Shown one piece after another: positions 1-6,531 of a stretch of DNA of 21,177 nucleotides; the stretch's first letter is position 1; the number at the start of each line of letters is the position of its first letter. The notes under the pieces are model-generated. The model saw only the letters and a list, made by a program, of their open reading frames with translations, was not told the origin of the DNA and made no database searches. The position numbers were made by a program, and so were the translations under genes. The stretch lies in IMG/VR virus record IMGVR_UViG_3300038466_000043, positions 1 through 21,177 of that record, one strand, 5' to 3'. Source of the DNA: a virus.

Positions 1-1
1 G

Positions 2-355
2 GAAGTGGCCGACAAACGCTATTTTCAAGGCTTGCCCAGCCCAGCGGCGGCGGCGATTCTGGCCGGCGGCTTGTGGTTTTGCGTGGAAAACGGTTATGAG
101 GTGGAAAACTTCAAGTACGTGGTACTGATCGCCACCATCGCCACCGGCCTGTTAATGGTCAGCAACTTCCGCTATTCCAGCTTCAAGGAAATCGACTTTA
201 AAAACAAAGTGCCGTTTATCGTCACCATCCTGGCCATGTTGGCGGTAAGCTTTGTGATGGCGCAACCGCAACGCATGTTGTTTCTGCTTTCCGTGGCTTA
301 TGCCGCATCCGGGCCCATCGTGACCCTGGTGATGCGCAAAAAACGCCTGCTGTGA
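2..355 (+). CDS. pssA: CDP-diacylglycerol--serine O-phosphatidyltransferase, C-terminal part (5' end outside window)
   Basis: This is the 3' part of a host gene; the frame is open from base 2 and ends with TGA at 353-355, giving about 117 residues. The tail starts with DKRYFQGLPSPAAAA, a stretch typical of the bacterial PssA/CDP-alcohol phosphatidyltransferase family just after its catalytic segment. It continues with hydrophobic segments (VVLIATIATGLLMVSN, IVTILAMLAVSFVMA, LLSVAYAASGPIVTLVM) that would be membrane helices, ending in a basic RKKRLL tail. The enzyme transfers a phosphatidyl group from CDP-diacylglycerol to serine in the inner membrane, the first step toward phosphatidylethanolamine. 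The GTG at 5 is only an internal codon. The gene appears intact at its 3' end, so the prophage sits downstream of it and does not interrupt it. Confidence 0.88.
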   Translation, partial: EVADKRYFQGLPSPAAAAILAGGLWFCVENGYEVENFKYVVLIATIATGLLMVSNFRYSSFKEIDFKNKVPFIVTILAMLAVSFVMAQPQRMLFLLSVAYAASGPIVTLVMRKKRLL

Positions 356-554
356 TTTAGCAAGATTATTGTCGGGAAGCGGGAAGAAGAGGGATTTGGC
401 CGGATTTGCAGGGATGGCGCGGGGTTTGGCGATTTTGGCGGGCGGAATCACAATATTAGATTTTGCAGATATAAGCGCAAAATTTTGGCGAACTCGGAAC
501 TAACTTGAACGCTTGCGACAAATGTCGCGCAAATTTTTTTGATCAAAAAAGCGA
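356..554. other. Gene-free host/phage junction and presumed left attachment end
   Basis: No convincing gene is seen here. Composition changes around 440-450 from G-rich (many GGATTTG/TTTGGCG stretches) to AT-rich. The segment contains ATTTTGGCG twice (432-440 and 482-490), GCGCAAA twice (475-481 and 527-533), one AACTTGAACG copy (502-511) and a dyad GCGACA-AA-TGTCGC (515-528). Mu-type elements carry several transposase-binding sites within about 170 bp of their left end, and these repeats are candidates for that role. Possible terminal TG positions include 370, 465 and 524; none can be preferred from this window alone. Confidence 0.5.
502..511 (+). promoter_or_regulatory. Outlying AACTTGAACG site near the presumed phage left end
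   Basis: AACTTGAACG here, in the longer form TAACTTGAACGC (501-512), matches exactly the copies at 1296-1307 (reverse) and 1428-1439. It lies about 0.8 kb from the main cluster, beyond the repressor gene. It could be a transposase end-binding site or a remote repressor operator. An exact 12-bp match outside coding sequence makes chance unlikely. Confidence 0.5.
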
Positions 555-603
555 GGTTTTGAGGCGCAAGCCGATTTGGCTTGCAGGCGTTAACCTCAAA
601 ACC
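555..603 (-). terminator. Nested-hairpin terminator of the repressor gene
   Basis: Outer stem GGTTTTGAGG (555-564) pairs perfectly with CCTCAAAACC (594-603). Inside it GCAAGCC (566-572) pairs with GGCTTGC (578-584) around a 5-nt loop. Read leftward, the structure is followed by TCGC and six T residues (550-545), as expected for intrinsic termination of leftward transcription. The outer stem includes the repressor stop codon (596-598), so the coding end and the terminator overlap. Confidence 0.7.
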
Positions 604-1279
604 GTTTGCCGGCCCAGACGACGCGCCCGATGATTTGAACGTCGGCGGTGTCCAGCGGGTAGGCGCGATAGACGGGGTTGTCCGATATGACTTCGAGCTG
701 CTGGGCGTTGATGCGCTGCAAGCGTTTGACCAGCAAGCCGCCGTCGATGCGCAGGCAGTACACGCCGTCTTCTATATATATAGTATGGGAGCGGTCCAGC
801 ATGACGACGTCTTTCTTATGTAGGGTAGGCTCCATCGAGTCGCCGGTGACGTGAATCAAGCAGCAATTCTCGGGGCTTAGGCCCATTTCTCCCTTCAACC
901 AATCCTTTTTAAACGCCAGACGGTCAATGACGGGCTCTTGATCGATCAAAGAGCCGTGGCCGGCACTGGCGTAGACATCGTAAAGCGGCACATAGCAATA
1001 AGCGTCCGGATCGGGCGAGGTTGGCGCGCGCGCGGCGGTATGGTAGCCGTTGGGTGGCTCGGTGATGCCGCCCAGCTTGTGCATTGGACCTTCTTCCGTG
1101 GCGAGCCAGTCTATATATACCTTTCCAACAGCCGAGATGTTAATCAAATTTTTCATTGTTGGCTCTGATGTTCCGGCTAGATAGGCGCGTAAAGTTCCCT
1201 CTGATATATCAGACTTTTGGGCAAAGCTTCTTAAGCTTTCATCTCCGATCACGATTTTCAATCTTTCTTTAAAGTCCAT
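596..1279 (-). CDS. LexA/CI-type phage repressor (HTH plus S24 self-cleaving domain)
   Basis: 227-residue repressor that should keep the prophage silent. Residues 1-60 form a helix-turn-helix-like DNA-binding region (RSFAQKSDISEGTLRAYLAG). After a linker come the S24 features: an Ala-Gly cleavage site at A106-G107 (YASAGHG), the serine nucleophile S148 in GDSMEPT, and the general-base lysine K185 in GLLVKRLQ. All residues for RecA-stimulated self-cleavage are present, which points to SOS induction. Classical Mu repressor is not an S24 protein. I chose ATG at 1279 because GAGG lies at proper distance before it; an in-frame TTG at 1303 would overlap an operator copy. The gene is transcribed leftward, away from the early operon, with its own terminator, as c is in Mu. 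Confidence 0.88.
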   Translation of the reverse strand: MDFKERLKIVIGDESLRSFAQKSDISEGTLRAYLAGTSEPTMKNLINISAVGKVYIDWLATEEGPMHKLGGITEPPNGYHTAARAPTSPDPDAYCYVPLYDVYASAGHGSLIDQEPVIDRLAFKKDWLKGEMGLSPENCCLIHVTGDSMEPTLHKKDVVMLDRSHTIYIEDGVYCLRIDGGLLVKRLQRINAQQLEVISDNPVYRAYPLDTADVQIIGRVVWAGKRF

Positions 1280-1296
1280 AAACACCTCTATTGCTG

Positions 1297-1336
1297 CGTT
1301 CAAGTTAGCTTATTGAACTTGAACGTAACTTGAACG
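1297..1336. promoter_or_regulatory. Operator cluster: one inverted and two tandem AACTTGAACG copies
   Basis: CGTTCAAGTT at 1297-1306 faces AACTTGAACG at 1316-1325 across a 9-bp gap. A further direct copy follows at 1327-1336, exactly 11 bp (one helical turn) after the second. The cluster begins 18 bp upstream of the repressor ATG, so a bound protein would block the start of the repressor gene. Likely ligands are the S24 repressor (autoregulation), Ner, or the transposase N-terminal domain. Confidence 0.7.
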
Positions 1337-1355
1337 TTCTGTCCTAAAAGTTTTT

Positions 1356-1442
1356 TACGCGTTCAAGTTTTATAACTATTTGTTTTTATTCATATTTAAA
1401 TATTTACGAGCAAAACTTCAGTTTATTTAACTTGAACGCGTA
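1356..1442. promoter_or_regulatory. Operator pair: 14-bp inverted repeat around an AT-rich core
   Basis: TACGCGTTCAAGTT (1356-1369) and AACTTGAACGCGTA (1429-1442) are perfect inverted copies separated by 59 bp of AT-rich DNA. Each contains the AACTTGAACG half-site. The spacing and the AT-rich middle fit a looped or bent operator in which protein at the two arms encloses an early promoter. This is inference from layout only. Confidence 0.65.
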
Positions 1443-1485
1443 TTTTCTGTTGATCTGCGTTAAAAACTGCTGTATCGTTTATCCC

Positions 1486-1815
1486 ATGGAAAAGTTAAAC
1501 AGCCCAAAAAAAGCCGGTCTTGAGGACTGGCACAGTGCCGACATCGTGGCGAAATTGCGCAAGGCCGGATGGTCTTTACGGCAGCTATCGATGCATCACC
1601 AATTGTCGCCCGGCACGCTAAAAGCGGCGCTGCAGTTTCCGTATCCCAACGGCGAACGGCTGATTGCCGCCGCCATTGGGGTAAAGCCCTGGGAGATATG
1701 GCCGAGCCGTTACGACTCAGCCGGCCATCCGAACCGGGGCAGAAAGTTGCGCGGTTTCAGACAGTTTAACGCTCAAAACGAAAGCTGCAACGTAAAAGTT
1801 AACGGGGGGGGATGA
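1486..1815 (+). CDS. ner: Ner-like early transcriptional regulator
   Basis: 109-residue protein of the Ner/Nlp/SfsB family, the small helix-turn-helix regulators of Mu-like phages that turn down early and repressor transcription after induction. The core runs from about residue 11 to 68: GLEDWHSADIVAKLRKAGWS, then LRQLSMHHQLSPGTLKAAL, PNGERLIAAAIGVKPWEIWP and SRY. It matches Mu Ner in the DWH..D start, the HTH, and the KP..IWPSRY ending. The C-terminal 35 or so residues are a basic extension absent from Mu Ner. ATG 1486 is the only start that gives the family N-terminus; no Shine-Dalgarno precedes it, and TTG 1432 would lie inside an operator copy. It is first in the early operon. A G8 run (1804-1811) lies just before its stop. 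Confidence 0.87.
   Translation: MEKLNSPKKAGLEDWHSADIVAKLRKAGWSLRQLSMHHQLSPGTLKAALQFPYPNGERLIAAAIGVKPWEIWPSRYDSAGHPNRGRKLRGFRQFNAQNESCNVKVNGGG
1804..1811 (+). repeat. G8 homopolymer at the Ner stop / next start
   Basis: Eight G residues encode the last Gly codons of Ner, end one base before the TGA (1813-1815), and provide the only Shine-Dalgarno-like sequence for the ATG at 1817. Loss of one G would read GGG GGG GAT GAC ATG, joining Ner in frame to the next gene. Confidence 0.7.
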
Positions 1816-1816
1816 C

Positions 1817-2266
1817 ATGGCAAAGGTCAGAGATACGCAGACGCTAGACATCTTTGAGATACCCGAGGTGCATATCTGCTCCCCCGGCGAATGCCAATAC
1901 AGCCGGGAAGTGGCGGAAGGCGTGAGTTTGCTGCTGGCAGAATCCGGCCGGATGGATCGTTACACGATCAGTGCGGAAGTGTCGCGGATCAGCGGCAAGG
2001 ACGTATCCAAAAACATGCTGGATGCCTACGCCAGCCCGGCGCGGGTGGAACATGCCTTGCCGTTTTGGCTAGCGCCGGTTTTAGAAGAGGTTTGCCACAG
2101 CCACGTTTTAACCAATTGGCTGGTGGATAAACGCGGCGGCCGCGTCGCGTATGGCAAGGATGCGTTAAGAGGCGAGCTGGGCAAGCTGGTATTTCTGAAA
2201 GATCAGGCCATGAAGGACTTGAACGGCCGGATTAAACACATTGAAGCATTGTTGGGGAGTGAGTGA
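1817..2266 (+). CDS. Uncharacterised early phage protein (149 aa)
   Basis: I do not recognise a named family. The protein is soluble, acidic in its N-terminal third (VRDTQTLDIFEIPEVHICSP), with a middle region DRYTISAEVSRISGKDVSKN that could be a DNA-binding helix pair and a helical, charged C-terminus (GELGKLVFLKDQAMKDLNGR) that may be coiled coil. Proteins of this general appearance, with a residue stretch like LDAYASP, occur next to the transposase gene in other Mu-like phages, but I would not assign a function. The start at ATG 1817 lies one base after the Ner stop and uses the G8 tract as ribosome-binding site. The end overlaps the next gene (TGATG), so the two are translationally coupled. 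Confidence 0.7.
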   Translation: MAKVRDTQTLDIFEIPEVHICSPGECQYSREVAEGVSLLLAESGRMDRYTISAEVSRISGKDVSKNMLDAYASPARVEHALPFWLAPVLEEVCHSHVLTNWLVDKRGGRVAYGKDALRGELGKLVFLKDQAMKDLNGRIKHIEALLGSE

Positions 2267-3261
2267 TGAGCGATAAAACCGGTATTGAATGGACCGAAGC
2301 GACCTGGAACCCGGTTACAGGCTGTTCAAAAGTCAGCCAAGGTTGTAAACACTGCTACGCCGAACGCGACTGGCCTCGCATGCAGCATGTTCCGGCATAT
2401 GCCGGCCGAAAATTTACCGACGTCGCTTGCCATCCAGACCGGCTTGATATTCCGCTTCGCTGGACAAAGCCGCGTCTTATTTTTGTCAATTCGATGTCCG
2501 ATTTATTCCACGAATCGGTGCCGGATGATTTTATCGACAGGGTTTTCGCAGTGATGGCGCTGGCGAAGCAGCACACGTTTCAAGTGTTGACGAAACGGCC
2601 TGAGCGGATGCTGGCTTACTTGTCTGATCTTGGCTTGCGAGCTGAGCTTATAGGCATCGAAGCTGAAGCCATTGGCGGGATCGATAGGCACACAGAAGAC
2701 TTAAAACAGCGCTGGCCGCTTCCGCTACAAAACGTCTGGCTTGGCGTTTCTGTAGAAGACCAGAAGGCCGCCGACGAACGCATTCCGCTGTTATTGCAAA
2801 CTCCGGCTGCTGTGCGGTGGATTAGTGCTGAGCCGTTGCTTGGGCCGATTGATTTACGACGTAGCACAGGCTATCCATGGATCGGCGGAAAATTTGCCGA
2901 TGGCCGTAAATTCGACGGATTGCTTGACTGGGTAGTTGTTGGCGGCGAATCCGGCAATAACGCGAGACCTATGCATCCAAACTGGGCGCGGGGTTTGCGC
3001 GATCAATGCGCGGCCGCCGAAGTACCGTTTTTGTTTAAACAGTGGGGCGAATTCGCTAATCAAAAAGCGGCTAGCCTTGCTATTGACGATTGCATGTACC
3101 TATCAAAATCAGGGGGATGGGTAGAGATTGATGGCACCTACTCATCTGGCGATCAAGCGGCGCCGATAAATAGCGATGCAGCTCATGTCTTCCGTATCGG
3201 CAAAAAAGCAGCCGGACGACTGCTCGCCGGCGTTGAGCATAACGGCTACCCAACCGTTTAA
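2266..3261 (+). CDS. DUF5131 family protein (phage Gp37/Gp68), three-Cys motif
   Basis: 331 residues, matching the Gp37/Gp68 family now called DUF5131. Diagnostic features are the opening TGIEWTEATWNPVTGC, the three cysteines C20, C27 and C30 (CX6CX2C, in GCSKVSQGCKHCYAE), the segment FVNSMSDLFHESVPDDFIDR, VLTKRPERM, NVWLGVSVEDQKAADERIP, VRWISAEPLLGPID, WVVVGGESGNNARPMHP, FLFKQWGEF and the closing GRLLAGVEHNGYP. The Cys motif recalls radical SAM iron-sulfur sites, but catalysis is unproven. Family members are sometimes paired with a partner called TcmP; none is seen here. The start ATG 2266 overlaps the upstream stop and follows GGGGAG; GTG 2263 is less likely. It separates the Ner region from the transposase, where Mu has no gene, and looks less GC-rich than the transposase, so it is probably cargo. 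Confidence 0.87.
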   Translation: MSDKTGIEWTEATWNPVTGCSKVSQGCKHCYAERDWPRMQHVPAYAGRKFTDVACHPDRLDIPLRWTKPRLIFVNSMSDLFHESVPDDFIDRVFAVMALAKQHTFQVLTKRPERMLAYLSDLGLRAELIGIEAEAIGGIDRHTEDLKQRWPLPLQNVWLGVSVEDQKAADERIPLLLQTPAAVRWISAEPLLGPIDLRRSTGYPWIGGKFADGRKFDGLLDWVVVGGESGNNARPMHPNWARGLRDQCAAAEVPFLFKQWGEFANQKAASLAIDDCMYLSKSGGWVEIDGTYSSGDQAAPINSDAAHVFRIGKKAAGRLLAGVEHNGYPTV

Positions 3262-3267
3262 GACGCC

Positions 3268-5340
3268 ATGAGCACCGAACACTTTTACACCGCCAAACAA
3301 CTCGCCGGCCTGCCTGATATGCCTGGCACCGAGCAAGCTGTTAATCGGGTAGCAAAACGCGAAAGCTGGCCTTATCGCCAACGCGAAGGCCGTGGCGGCG
3401 GTCGTGAATATGCGGCTTCTGCCCTGCCAAAAGCCACGCAGAAAGCTTTACAGGCGCAACGCGACGAGGAAGTGGGCAAGGCTATTTTAAGCACGCCTGA
3501 AGCGGGAAGCGCCCTGCCCTGCCCTGCTCTATCGCTGACTTTGAAGGAATACGACATCCGCGACTGGCAGCGCACACAGCGCGACGCCCGCGACGGCGTC
3601 TGCCAGGCCATCACACGCTTGATGGAAAACGGCATTAGCATGGAAAAGGCTTACAAACTGCTGCTGGGCCAGTCGCTGGCCGCTGGCCCGGATAGCCACG
3701 AATACAAAATGCTAGAGCGCGCCAAGGATGCGCGCGGCCTGAAACGCGCCGTGGGCGATATCGACTTCCCTTCCCTGCGCAGCATTCAGCGTTGGATGGA
3801 AGCCGGCGATTTGACACCCAAAGCGCGGCAAAAAGACATGGCGGTGCCTGCCTGGGCGGGCGATTTTCTAGCCTGCTATCAATCGCCGCAAAAACCCAGC
3901 GTGGAACAGGCTTACACCGAGTTTTGCCGACACAACCCCGGCGAGCGGCCCAGCATCCATCAGGTGCGCCGCTTCCTGGATAAATTGCCGGCCATCGTGC
4001 GCGAAAAAGGCCGGATGGGACCGAGAGAAATCAAGAACATTAAGCCCTTCGTGCGCCGTACCTTCGAAGAACTGTGGCCGAATGACGTATGGAGCGCCGA
4101 CGGTCACACCTTCGACGCCGAGGTGTCGCATCCGTTGCACGGCCGGCCCTTTAGGCCCGAGATTACCAGCATTATCGACATCGGCACCCGCGCCATTGTT
4201 GGGTTTTCGGTGGGCCTGGCCGAATCGACCTTGGCAACCGTGGATAGCTTGCGCCACGCCATCACAAACCACGGCGTGCCGGCCATTTTCTATGTCGATA
4301 ACGGTTCCGGTTTTGCCAACGAGCTACTGGAAAGCGCCGGCACCGGCTTATTAAGCCGCTTCGGCATAACAGTTAAACATTCGCTGCCTTATAACTCCCA
4401 GGCGCGCGGCGTGATCGAACGCTTGCATCGCTCGGTGTGGGTGCCGGCCGCCAAAACCCTGCCTAGTTACATGGGCGCGGATATGGATCGGGAAGCCAAG
4501 CAGCTTAATTACAAACTGACCCGCACCGGCGACAAAGACGGCGTGGTCCGCATGCCGATCAGCTGGCAAAACTTTATTAAATTGTGCGAAGACGCTATCG
4601 AAGCCTACAACCAGCGCCCACATAGCACATTGCCTAAGTACGTGACCGCAGACGGCAAGCGCCGCCACTACAGCCCGGCCGAATACTGGCAGCACCGCGC
4701 CGAATCGCTTGAAGGTTATGAAGCGATCGTTATTGACGCCGACGTGGCCGAAACCCTGTACCGGCCGCGCGTTGAGCGCAAGGTGTTGCGCGGCGAGGTC
4801 AACTTGTTCGGCAACAAATACTTTGCCCAGTGCCTGGATGTGATGCACGCCGAAACCGTGCATGTGGCCTACGACGTGCACGACGCCCAGGCGGTTTGGA
4901 TTTACGGCGAGGAAGGCGAGTTTATCTGCAAGGCCGAGTTCAACGGCAACGCCAAAGAATACTTTGCCAAATCGGTGATTGAAATGGCCCGCGACAAGCG
5001 CGCGGATGGCCGGATGAAGCGCGCCGAAGCGGCATTGGAAGAAATCACGGCGGAACGTAACGGCGGCAACCTGCTGGAAGCCATTCCGGTTAATGAGCTG
5101 CCCGGCATGGAAATCATCGCCAAGAAAGTAGAAGAGAAAGTATCCACCAGGATGGCTGTCACCATCCCGGAAGACCCCCGCGAGCGCCATTTGTTCTGGC
5201 GCGAGTGGACCCAAAAATCTGCAAATGGGACGGCAATCCCGGATGAGTTGCAGATGTTTATGAGCAGCTACCCCACGACCGCCAAATATAGGTCCTGGGA
5301 AGCGTATTACAACGCCGGCCGCGATTCCGCAACCGGTTAA
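3268..5340 (+). CDS. MuA-type DDE transposase
   Basis: 690 residues, close to MuA (663). An N-terminal Mu-type DNA-binding domain (FYTAKQLAGLPDMPGTEQAV to about residue 60) would bind operator/enhancer DNA. Further helical DNA-binding domains run to about residue 260. The retroviral-integrase-like core follows, with the DDE triad D278 (WSADGHTF), D344 (YVDNGSGF) and E384 (GVIERLHR). The Mu C-terminal beta-barrel and tail (LFGNKYFAQCLDVMH onward) complete the protein. It cuts and joins the phage ends into target DNA and drives replicative transposition together with the MuB ATPase. No strong Shine-Dalgarno precedes ATG 3268; coupling to the gene ending 6 bp upstream is likely. The gene appears complete, with all key residues, so the element could be active. 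Confidence 0.96.
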   Translation: MSTEHFYTAKQLAGLPDMPGTEQAVNRVAKRESWPYRQREGRGGGREYAASALPKATQKALQAQRDEEVGKAILSTPEAGSALPCPALSLTLKEYDIRDWQRTQRDARDGVCQAITRLMENGISMEKAYKLLLGQSLAAGPDSHEYKMLERAKDARGLKRAVGDIDFPSLRSIQRWMEAGDLTPKARQKDMAVPAWAGDFLACYQSPQKPSVEQAYTEFCRHNPGERPSIHQVRRFLDKLPAIVREKGRMGPREIKNIKPFVRRTFEELWPNDVWSADGHTFDAEVSHPLHGRPFRPEITSIIDIGTRAIVGFSVGLAESTLATVDSLRHAITNHGVPAIFYVDNGSGFANELLESAGTGLLSRFGITVKHSLPYNSQARGVIERLHRSVWVPAAKTLPSYMGADMDREAKQLNYKLTRTGDKDGVVRMPISWQNFIKLCEDAIEAYNQRPHSTLPKYVTADGKRRHYSPAEYWQHRAESLEGYEAIVIDADVAETLYRPRVERKVLRGEVNLFGNKYFAQCLDVMHAETVHVAYDVHDAQAVWIYGEEGEFICKAEFNGNAKEYFAKSVIEMARDKRADGRMKRAEAALEEITAERNGGNLLEAIPVNELPGMEIIAKKVEEKVSTRMAVTIPEDPRERHLFWREWTQKSANGTAIPDELQMFMSSYPTTAKYRSWEAYYNAGRDSATG

Positions 5341-5353
5341 CTACGGAGACAAA

Positions 5354-6094
5354 ATGATAGCAGAAATCAACAGCCCCGGTATCGCGCATATCGGCAACAT
5401 GATGCAGTGCCAGACAGCTTTGGAGCGCGCCATCGAGCGCAATGCCAATTTGCCGGGCATGGTGTGTTTTTACGGCCCGAGTGGCTGGGGCAAATCGCTG
5501 AGCAGCAACTACCTGTGCAACCAGATGCGCGGCTATTACATCCAGGTGAAATCGATCTGGAGCAAGAAAGTCATCTTGCAAAAAATCCTGGGTGAAATGG
5601 GCATCAAGCCGGCGCAAACCACAGGCGAAATGTTAGACCAAGTTTGCGACCAACTTAGCGCCAGCCAACGGCCGCTGGTGATCGATGAAATGGACCACGT
5701 GGTGGATAAAAAAGCCGTGGAACTGGTGCGCGACATCTATGAGGGATCGCAAGCGCCGATTCTGATCATCGGCGAAGAAAATCTACCGCAAAAACTGAAA
5801 AAGTGGGAACGGTTCCACGGCCGCATCCTGGCTTTTGTCCCCGCGCTGCCGGTCGATCTGGAAGACGCACGGCGCTTGTCCAGCGTCTACGCGCCGGGCA
5901 TCGAATGCGCCGACGAGCTATTGCGCAAGCTGGTGGCGGATAGTCACGGCTCGGTAAGACGGGTTTGCGTCAACCTGGATCAAATCCGCGAAGCCGCTGC
6001 CGAGCACGGCGCCAAAGGCATCGATTTGGGGTGGTGCAAAGCGCACAACGTCACGTTTTACAGCGGTGAGGCACCGAAACGGAGGGTAATGTGA
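5354..6094 (+). CDS. MuB-type AAA+ ATPase (target selection)
   Basis: 246-residue ATPase placed directly after the transposase, as B follows A in Mu. Walker A is GPSGWGKS (residues 41-48), Walker B is LVIDEMD (108-114), and a sensor-like IIGEEN follows. A C-terminal helical domain (HGSVRRVCVNLDQIREAA) matches the TniB/MuB type. The family forms ATP-dependent filaments on DNA, recruits and stimulates the transposase, and gives target immunity. Mu B is about 312 residues with an N-terminal HTH domain; here only 40 residues precede Walker A, so that domain is missing, as in other short phage homologues. CGGAG upstream of ATG 5354 is a good ribosome-binding site. The stop overlaps the GTG start of the next gene. 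Confidence 0.93.
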   Translation: MIAEINSPGIAHIGNMMQCQTALERAIERNANLPGMVCFYGPSGWGKSLSSNYLCNQMRGYYIQVKSIWSKKVILQKILGEMGIKPAQTTGEMLDQVCDQLSASQRPLVIDEMDHVVDKKAVELVRDIYEGSQAPILIIGEENLPQKLKKWERFHGRILAFVPALPVDLEDARRLSSVYAPGIECADELLRKLVADSHGSVRRVCVNLDQIREAAAEHGAKGIDLGWCKAHNVTFYSGEAPKRRVM

Positions 6095-6531
6095 AAGACC
6101 ATAAAGATGTCGAGGAGAACGCCATTATGGTGGCGAGGCAACTCATCAGCTATGCCGAGTGCGCAACAGAACAAGACAAGGCCAATGTTTTGATGAAACT
6201 AGTTAGCGTCTGCGGCGTGGAAATGTGCAGAACTGTCGGGTTTTCCGAAGCGATTACAAGGATGCAAGGCACCACGGACTTTATTGCCAATTTGCCGGCT
6301 CGCGCTGGAATAAAGGTGCATTCGGTTGAAAAAATTACTTGGTTTACAGTCGATGAGCGATTGCCAGACGATGAAATGACTGTCCTGGTCAATCATCCTT
6401 CGCTCAATGAGCCTGTATGGCTTGGATATTGCCTTTGTGAGGGTTGGTTCACGGCAGATGGACAGCCTTTGCCAGATGGCGCGGTAACCCATTGGGCGGA
6501 CATGCCATCAGGCAACGAGGTGACTTTATGA
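6091..6531 (+). CDS. DUF551 domain-containing phage protein
   Basis: 146 residues. The C-terminal half carries the DUF551 signature: ITWFTVDERLPDDEMTVLVN, then WLGYCLCEGWFTADGQPLPD and VTHWADMP, matching the usual pattern W-S-E-RLP-D..VLV...W....G......VTHW..LP. The N-terminal half (about residues 1-70) is helical and does not suggest a family. DUF551 proteins are common in phages and have no established role. GTG 6091 was chosen because GGAGGG lies five bases before it and the codon overlaps the MuB stop (GTGA); no upstream start fits better. Composition is nearer 50% GC in a sampled stretch than the neighbouring transposase. Confidence 0.78.
   Translation: MKDHKDVEENAIMVARQLISYAECATEQDKANVLMKLVSVCGVEMCRTVGFSEAITRMQGTTDFIANLPARAGIKVHSVEKITWFTVDERLPDDEMTVLVNHPSLNEPVWLGYCLCEGWFTADGQPLPDGAVTHWADMPSGNEVTL

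Larger units (their letters stand above)
1280..1485. promoter_or_regulatory. Divergent early/repressor control region
   Basis: This 206-bp gene-free stretch separates the leftward repressor from the rightward Ner gene and must hold both promoters. It carries five AACTTGAACG copies in both orientations and a very AT-rich core (about 1366-1430). Rightward TATAAC (1371-1376) and TATCGT (1473-1478, 17 bp after TTGATC at 1450-1455) are possible -10 elements. The latter would start transcription almost at the Ner ATG (1486), which has no clear Shine-Dalgarno, so a leaderless message is possible. I cannot assign either promoter with confidence. In Mu the equivalent region is also the transpositional enhancer bound by the transposase N-terminus. 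Confidence 0.7.

Noticed and set aside
773-783. TATATATATA run as a possible promoter element
   Set aside because: It encodes the Tyr-Ile part of the repressor (HTIYIEDG) and has no matching -35 at a useful distance.
581-823. Plus-strand frame opposite the repressor
   Set aside because: Shadow of the repressor, with no ribosome-binding site, and it starts inside the terminator hairpin.
2217-2226. GACTTGAACG as a seventh operator copy
   Set aside because: It has one mismatch and lies inside a coding region without partner copies; chance is the simplest explanation.
1817-2266. Idea that the 149-aa gene upstream of DUF5131 is its TcmP partner
   Set aside because: It is much shorter than TcmP proteins as I know them and shows no matching motifs; it is better seen as a Mu-type early protein.
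4351-5214. Long minus-strand frame (287 aa) opposite the transposase
   Set aside because: It is antisense to the clearly coding 3' half of the transposase, has no recognisable motif or ribosome-binding site, and shows the His/Gly/Phe-rich bias expected from the reverse strand of GC-rich coding DNA.
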